From Nemophila menziesii (taxonomy: Eukaryota > Streptophyta > Magnoliopsida > Boraginales > Hydrophyllaceae), in contig JARWIR010000050.1 of assembly GCA_029959085.1 (NCBI GenBank), positions 2,790,001 to 2,854,000 of the forward strand: 64,000 bases of DNA, in the 5' to 3' direction. Every line of letters starts with the position of its first letter. Within the stretch, counting starts at the first letter, position 1. The notes below the pieces were generated by a model, which worked only from the letters and a program-made list of their open reading frames with translations, did no database searches and was not told the origin of the DNA. Position numbers and translations under genes: made by a program. Positions 58,448 to 64,000 of this stretch are shown piece after piece.

Positions 58448-61400
58448 AGACCCCAAACTCAAACCTTTGTCCTCCCGACAAAGTAAAATAAAAACAAATG
58501 ATCTTTTAGGTGAACGCAGAAGGTAGAATCTAGAAAATAATCCCAAAGCACAACTTAAAACAAATCTCATATAGTCTAACCTAGGAATTAATATACACCT
58601 ACACTTATCATGCAAAATCAAACACAAAATAATATCAGTCCAAGATTAACTTCACAATGCTAGAAGGTTACGCTTATTACTTATCTCAAGATGGTGGCTA
58701 TAGGGTGTTCCTTGATCTTTACTTGCTTTGAACGCTCCACTTAGCATACTCCCTATTAACTCACTGTGCATCTAGGAATCACGAGGTCTTTACGGTTTTA
58801 GCATAGGCTGAAGGACGGTATGGTATGTATATTTGGTAAATTTTAAGTGAGCTTTTGGCTCTCTCCTCACTTACCATTAACAAACTGTCCAAGAGCTTGA
58901 GTTTACGCTCGAATAACGTTCTCACTCAACCCATTTGACGGGCTAATGTAGCGTCCCCAAATTAACCTAATAAGCACTAAAGATGATAACATAAAACTTT
59001 CCACTTTGCCGATCCAAATATATATTTTTCATATGAATTTTCTTTTTCTTTTGTATAGCTATGACTCCCCTTTTGATGTTGAGATATCATGCTATTTTTT
59101 CATAAATTATGCCTATTCATAACTTTATATTTTTAGCTTCTTTTTCATTTACTATTACCCTGGCAAAGGGTTACAATATAATAAACCTTTGAATCATCAT
59201 CAAAATATAGCACAAAGCACAATTGATAAGCTCAAAAATCCCAACCCAATGTAAATTCCCATATAGTGGACCCACCACCCCAAACTCAAGCTCAAGATAG
59301 GAAGTCTCAGGATCGTGATTCAAGTGAGGGTCATATGGTAATGCCTAACAAACTAAAGGGATATTGGCTTATAATGTGGCGACAAAAGAAAGGCTTAAAG
59401 GCTAAAAATTTGGCTAAGAAGGATATAATTAATTCAGGGACAGAAGGCCAAAAAGGATTCAAAGGGCTAACAAAGAACTGCCTCTATCACTTTCCTATCT
59501 ACACAGCTTGCCTCTAGTTCATACCTAAGTGGGTTCTCTACTCATTTTGATCTCACGTTCTACAAACCACCCATTATCCTTAAGCAGAAGTTTACTTCTT
59601 TTGCATTGTTCATTAATTCTTCCTATCAATTATCTCATACTTGCATGCAATCAAAGTGTGTTTTATACTAACTCCTAAAGTCAACTATTTTCTATCATAA
59701 ATTCATACAAAGTATGCTTGATGGGGGAATTTAAAATACTCTACAGTCAATGCAACCCTTAGATTAATTTTATTGGACACATGTAAAACAAATAACACAA
59801 TAAAATTGGGATGAGGCGACGAACCCCACCCCAAACTCAAAAATGAGACGTGTCCCCACGACTCGAAAAGACTCAAGAAAGCAAATAAACAAATAAAACA
59901 AATAAGAAAGGAATAGGAAAACGTATCTGAACCAACACGAATCCGATTTCCATGGTTGCGTGTAGGTTGGGCTCCTTGTGTTGCGTAGGTGGCATGTTGA
60001 ACATTGCTCACTCCACGTAATATGATTTGCATAAGCTCCCACTCTTTTGTGTCTTTTCCTATGGTTGTAAACACCTCTTCATGATTATCCTCCAAAAGTT
60101 CCATTCTTTCAACTACATCTTTCAACACTCCAAAAGTAATAAAGGATTCTCCAACTTCTTCTTGCTCTTCATGGTACTTTTGTCTTCCCAATCTTTGACA
60201 TCTCAATGAACCCCAAACTCAAAACTTCAAATAATCAAAAACTAGAGAAGAGTTTTGGAATTTGATGTTTTGAGGATTTATAATGAAGGATTATGGTGTT
60301 ATATGAGATGGGTAATCGATATGTAATGGCTTGGGGAAGGTTTAATGAATAGGATTGAAGCTTTGATGAAGAGGCTTAAGGTTGAAGGAGAAGATTTCTT
60401 GATGTTCTTGAATGATTGTGGTGTTGGATCTGTGTTTGGAATGAAATAGGAGGAAGGATTTGATGTTCTTTGGTGTAGTAGTGGTCTTTGTGCAAGTATA
60501 TAAAGGGTTAGGGTCTGGAAAATCGTTTTTGAAGAGGCTAGGGTTTCTTCTTGATGAAGTAAGAAGTGGAATGTGAATCAAACACTTCAAAACCGCCATA
60601 CTGACCGGCATACCGGAGTTTTGGCCGGCATACCGGTGCTGGACGTGTGTCTATTTGTACCTCTCGGCAAACAACCCGAGTCGATACCTGTGGGCACGTG
60701 TTTCTGGGCACCGGTATACCGGAGTTATGGCCGGAATACCGGTCACGAACGAAGACCTCCCCAAACGCTAGATCTCAAAAAGTTATGCAGCTTAGGCTCA
60801 ATTATCACCTGATTTCGACATCCGAGCGCAAAGATATGACTTGCCGAAGTTTTCTCTGATTCTGTCCAGATTTTTTTTTTTCGTCACAGCGGGCTGGCAT
60901 ACCGGTCAGATGACCGGCTAGCCGGTCCCAGTAAAGTACCCTTCGGCAAAAAACCTGATTCCAGAACCCGTGTGCTCGTGTTTCCTTTCTCCGGTATACC
61001 GGGGATTTCGTCAGGTATACCGGTGGCGCTGCAGATTTTTTTTCTTTTCGCTCTTTTTCACCCCAAACTCAATTCTTGCACACTTTGACACACCACCTTT
61101 ATCATTTCTTAAAAATAGACGCTAAGACTCGACAATTACTTATAATATACACTAGGAATAAAAAAACATAAAGCAAATTAAACATGGGTTGTCTCCCAAG
61201 AAGCACTTTTGTTTATTACGTCTTTAAGTTCGACGCATTACCTTCCATGAAGATGGTATTGAGGCCCTTGCGGTTCTCCTCCGCTTAAATTTGCCTCATC
61301 CTTGACATGTAAGCTTTAGAACCTTCCCCCTAGGAATTTTTTTGAATCGATCTCTGAAAGGGGGAGGGTAGTATCTCCGTTTCGCCTTCTTACTTTCACG

Positions 61401-61480
61401 ACGAAACTTATTCTTCACCACACGATAGTAGATAACCATCCTCAACGGTATAAGCTCATTTATTCTCTTTAATCTCGCGT
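58448..61480. other. Noncoding internal region of the second Athila-like element, with CCGG-rich palindromes
   Basis: Parallels the noncoding region of the first element: the purine tract at 58448, GTGAGCTTTTGGCTCTCTCC (58847 region), CGAGCGCAAAGATATGACTT (60824 region). Between 60600 and 61030 lie the palindromes CCGGCATACCGG (60605 and 60625), CCGGTATACCGG (60711 and 60991) and CCGGAATACCGG (60731). A minus-strand frame at 59703-60206 is not recognised. Confidence 0.7.
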
Positions 61481-62660
61481 TACTCTTTAAAGTGTGGTGG
61501 GTAGGTGCTCCTCTTTGCCGCTTTACTCTCGCGGTGTAGCACCTTTCTTGTGTAGCACCTATTGATCATTTGTAGTAATAGAGGTGATTCCGATATTTTA
61601 TCTCTAATGATGATTTGTGGTGGAGATAGTGATTGGTGAACTTTTTGTGGTAGAGATTCGACTTCTCTTTTATTATGAAGCTTTAATTCTTCAATTGATT
61701 CCTCAACCACTTCACATTCCTCTTCGCTTTCAACCCAATCTTCCACTATTACCTCATCATATTTTTGTTGTGGAATCTCTCTAATTTTGATCACCTCTTC
61801 TTCTTGTTTGCGTTCTATATCTTGATCATGTGCACGCTCCATAGGAATAGCAATCTCAGTTTCAATTTCTAGGATTTCTGCTGCTACTCCTCCTTCCACT
61901 ATGCTAACAAGATTCTCAACCACATCGTGGTCTCCATTTATAACTGGCATGGTGGTCATGTCACTATCACTAATATCTTCCTTCAACATCTCGTCCTCAA
62001 CTACTTCTTCTAGTTGATCTGTTCCATCCCTCGGGGGAGTGGAATTTTCATAAGACATGTTACTATTAGCAAGTTCATGAGAATTATATCTGGCCTCCAT
62101 TTCGTCTAGAATGTTGTGTGGATGCACGGATGGCTCTTCTTTCTTCTTCTTTTGCCTTAATTTTCTCTGCTAGACGCTGAAATATAGCACATGTCTCTTG
62201 TAGTGTCTCTTGCGGATAGTGATGAGGTGGACAGTGTTGAATGTTTTCAACCAATTGGTTGTTCTCTGAATCCTTTTCCTCCACTGCTTTAGGCGGTTGT
62301 TCATATAAGCTCAAGAGTTCTTTAAGTGATCTATTTAATTCAGAACTTAGTGAAGGTGGAGGTTGTTGAACGTTTTCAGCCCACTGGTTGTTCCATTCAT
62401 GCTCGTGCTAATAGTGATATGATGAGTGTTGTTGATTATTCTCAAACCACTGCTGGTTCCATGCTTGTTCTTGTTGATAGTGATAAGGCGATTGTGGTTG
62501 AATATTCCTGATCCATTGATTGTTCCATTCTTGCTCTTGCGGGTATTGATAAGGTTGTTGGTAAAAGTTACTACCCCATTGTTATTGTCCCGAAGAGTCT
62601 TCCCAATAGTCGTATGGATCGGGTTCCGGGTAATGTCCCTTATACATCTTCAATAAAACC
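61480..62660 (-). pseudogene. Glutamine- and acid-rich ORF of the second Athila-like element, broken
   Basis: Starting near the primer site (MYKGHYPEPDPYDYW, about 62648), the minus strand encodes three degenerate copies of a 22-residue repeat (YQYPQEQEWNNQW, YHYQQEQAWNQQW, YHYxHEHEWNNQW), then a helical stretch (CAIFQRLAEKIKAKEEERRA) and a long acidic tail (61480-62127; VESEEECEVVEESIEELKLH). At least two stop codons and one frameshift interrupt it. It is not capsid-like and has no zinc knuckle. Its position matches where gag begins in Athila elements, so it may be a divergent gag tail or an unrelated replacement. Function unknown. Confidence 0.55.
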
Positions 62661-62778
62661 TCTTGATCATTACCTGAACCTGTACAACAAAAACAAAAAC
62701 AAAAACCAAGCGTAAAACTGAAAAAATAAATAAACAATTAAAACTACTAAAGATTTACACCGGGGTCTCATGCTACCG

Positions 62779-62796
62779 TCCCCGGCAGCGGCGCCA
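62779..62796 (-). other. Primer-binding site, tRNA-Asp type
   Basis: Minus-strand TGGCGCCGCTGCCGGGGA lies six bases from the 5' LTR end. It differs by one base from the tRNA-Asp complement quoted for Athila-like elements. Confidence 0.88.
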
Positions 62797-62802
62797 AAAA
62801 CT

Positions 62803-64000
62803 TGGTGGGTCCTGGTGTGTTATTAAATTAAGTACGAAGTTAAAGGAACCACAATTACCGCAAGTGTACGGTTGTCCAAGTAATATTCGATAAATCGAGT
62901 TTCGTTCTCAGGGACAGATTAGGTTCAACTCCAGTATTAATCAGATAGCAAGAATAATTGTTTAACAGAAAAGTAAAATAATAGATTTTTGTTTGGTTTT
63001 TATAATAACTAAGATGCAAATAAATAAAGACTAAAATTAAATAACTGAAAAGAAATAATGCAAGTTAAAGACGACTTCAGATATGAGAGATACTTAAGTC
63101 TCGCAAAGAATCCTCCTAATTAATATAATCTATGCTATGTTTAAGGGTAGTATTGGTCTTAGTATACTAGTCGGGACTCTAATATCTCCTATTCCCCTGT
63201 CGGATGGACCTAGGAGCTATTCTAAAGTACTATAAACACTTGTATGGTCGAATATGCCTCTTCTGATGATATAAATTTACCTCTTTGGCTATGTAACTAG
63301 TTAACTCTGTCGGTCAATAACAGACATTACACGGGTATTACCTAAGTCTGTATTCAAACCCCCCTGTCGGATGATCACTTCGCCACTAAAGTGAATAGCC
63401 CAAATACTAACAGCTAATTCTAATTGCGCGAAAAGAATTAGTAAATAAGAACAAAGTAATATCCAATATCTAAGACTCAATTCAATATAAATCTAAACAA
63501 TCCCAAATCAAAAAAAAAAAAAGAATAAATTAATTAGGGTTCATCCCTTTATTGCGATTCTCAAGTATATAAAAGTTTAGCTCATGATAAATTTAAAGAC
63601 TGAAACTAAATAGAAAGACATTATATTTAATTACAGAAAAGAAATTGATAACCTAAGGTTTGGATGACTTTTTGATGGAAGAATAGAATACCTCCATCTC
63701 TAACTTCTCCGCTGCCTTCTTGCTCTTGAAGTCTTTGACTCTCTCTCTCTCTCTAAGGATGTATATATTGAATAATAATTGAGAGGTGGTTCTGACTCTC
63801 TCTCTAAAGATGTATATATTGAAGAATAATTGAGAGGTGGTTCTGACTCTCTCTCTAAAGATGTATATATTGAAGAATAATTGAGATGTGCTGAATAATG
63901 AAGTTTAAGAGGTGTATTTATAGGTGTTAGAAAGCCCTAGGTCGAATTACTTGGAGTGGAAGACAAGGCAAGAACTCTCAAATTCGTAGCCCTAAAATCT
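62803..64000 (-). repeat. 5' LTR of the second Athila-like element, truncated by the window
   Basis: Matches 56486 onwards (CTGTCGGATGGACCTAGGAG, ATGTAACTAGTTAA, and so on) with substitutions and indels. It contains a private tandem repeat at 63740-63895. Confidence 0.9.
63740..63895. repeat. 51-bp tandem repeat, about three units, inside the right LTR only
   Basis: GATGTATATATTGAA starts at 63758, 63809 and 63860, each preceded by a CT run. The left LTR lacks the array at the matching place (about 57420). Confidence 0.9.

Larger units (their letters stand above)
56486..64000 (-). mobile_element. Second Athila-like element, non-autonomous, right end outside the window
   Basis: The left LTR is 56486-58447; the internal region is 58448-62802; the right LTR starts at 62803 and is cut by the window end. 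Minus orientation: primer site at 62779-62796, purine tract GTTTGAGTTTGGGGTCT next to the left LTR. The expected left duplication is GGGGG (56481-56485), which cannot be checked here. The internal region lacks capsid, RT and integrase. LTR divergence is visibly higher than in the first element, with indels, so this insertion is older. Confidence 0.88.

Noticed and set aside
62340..62620. Possible CRISPR-like or satellite array
   Set aside because: The regularity is a codon-level repeat inside an LTR-element ORF, and the genome is a plant's.

Overview
The window is a piece of a eudicot nuclear genome. The evidence is AT-rich DNA, intron-containing plant genes (a B-box/CCT CONSTANS-like gene, a SAMBA-like gene, a PPR-DYW relic), long microsatellites, and a dense stack of plant retrotransposons: L1-type LINEs, Athila-like Ty3/gypsy elements and a SIRE-like Ty1/copia element. 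The species cannot be named from the sequence alone. Only three genes look intact: SAMBA-like (2567-2945, minus), a small one-membrane protein (34268-34624, minus) and a BBX/COL9-like factor (43990-45148, minus).

Region by region. 1-4490 holds gene relics, the SAMBA-like gene and, just upstream of it, an inverted array of sub-repeats carrying G-boxes. 4507-9591 is a nearly intact LINE with a 16-bp target duplication. It appears to have landed in a FEN1 (flap endonuclease) pseudogene whose exons continue at 9611-10361. 10840-33832 is one 6.4-kb LINE blown up to 23 kb by three later insertions, each with a perfect 5-bp target duplication: an Athila-like gag-only element (11979-20098), a solo LTR (20746-22467) and a very young SIRE-like copia derivative without pol (23220-29981). 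Removing the three restores the LINE reading frame.

33849-47700 is the gene-bearing part. It also holds a hAT-like MITE, two copies in opposite orientation of an unnamed fold-back repeat family (35861-37830 and 45751-46569), a MULE-like element nested in the first copy (9-bp duplication), minisatellites and an old SIRE-type LTR. 47700-50480 holds decayed LINE remains. 53080-56485 is a third LINE. It is interrupted by a solo LTR (54356-55889) and by a second Athila-like element that starts at 56486 and runs off the window end.

Three general points stand out. All five readable LTR-element insertions sit inside LINE open reading frames. All three structured LTR elements are non-autonomous (gag only, gag plus an accessory ORF, or a glutamine-rich ORF only), so they must be moved by partners elsewhere. 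Unrelated elements (gypsy and copia) share clusters of near-perfect palindromes of the form CGGTRYACCG in GC-rich islands. The Athila-like LTRs also all begin with the same short hairpin. Neither feature is explained by known retrotransposon functions.
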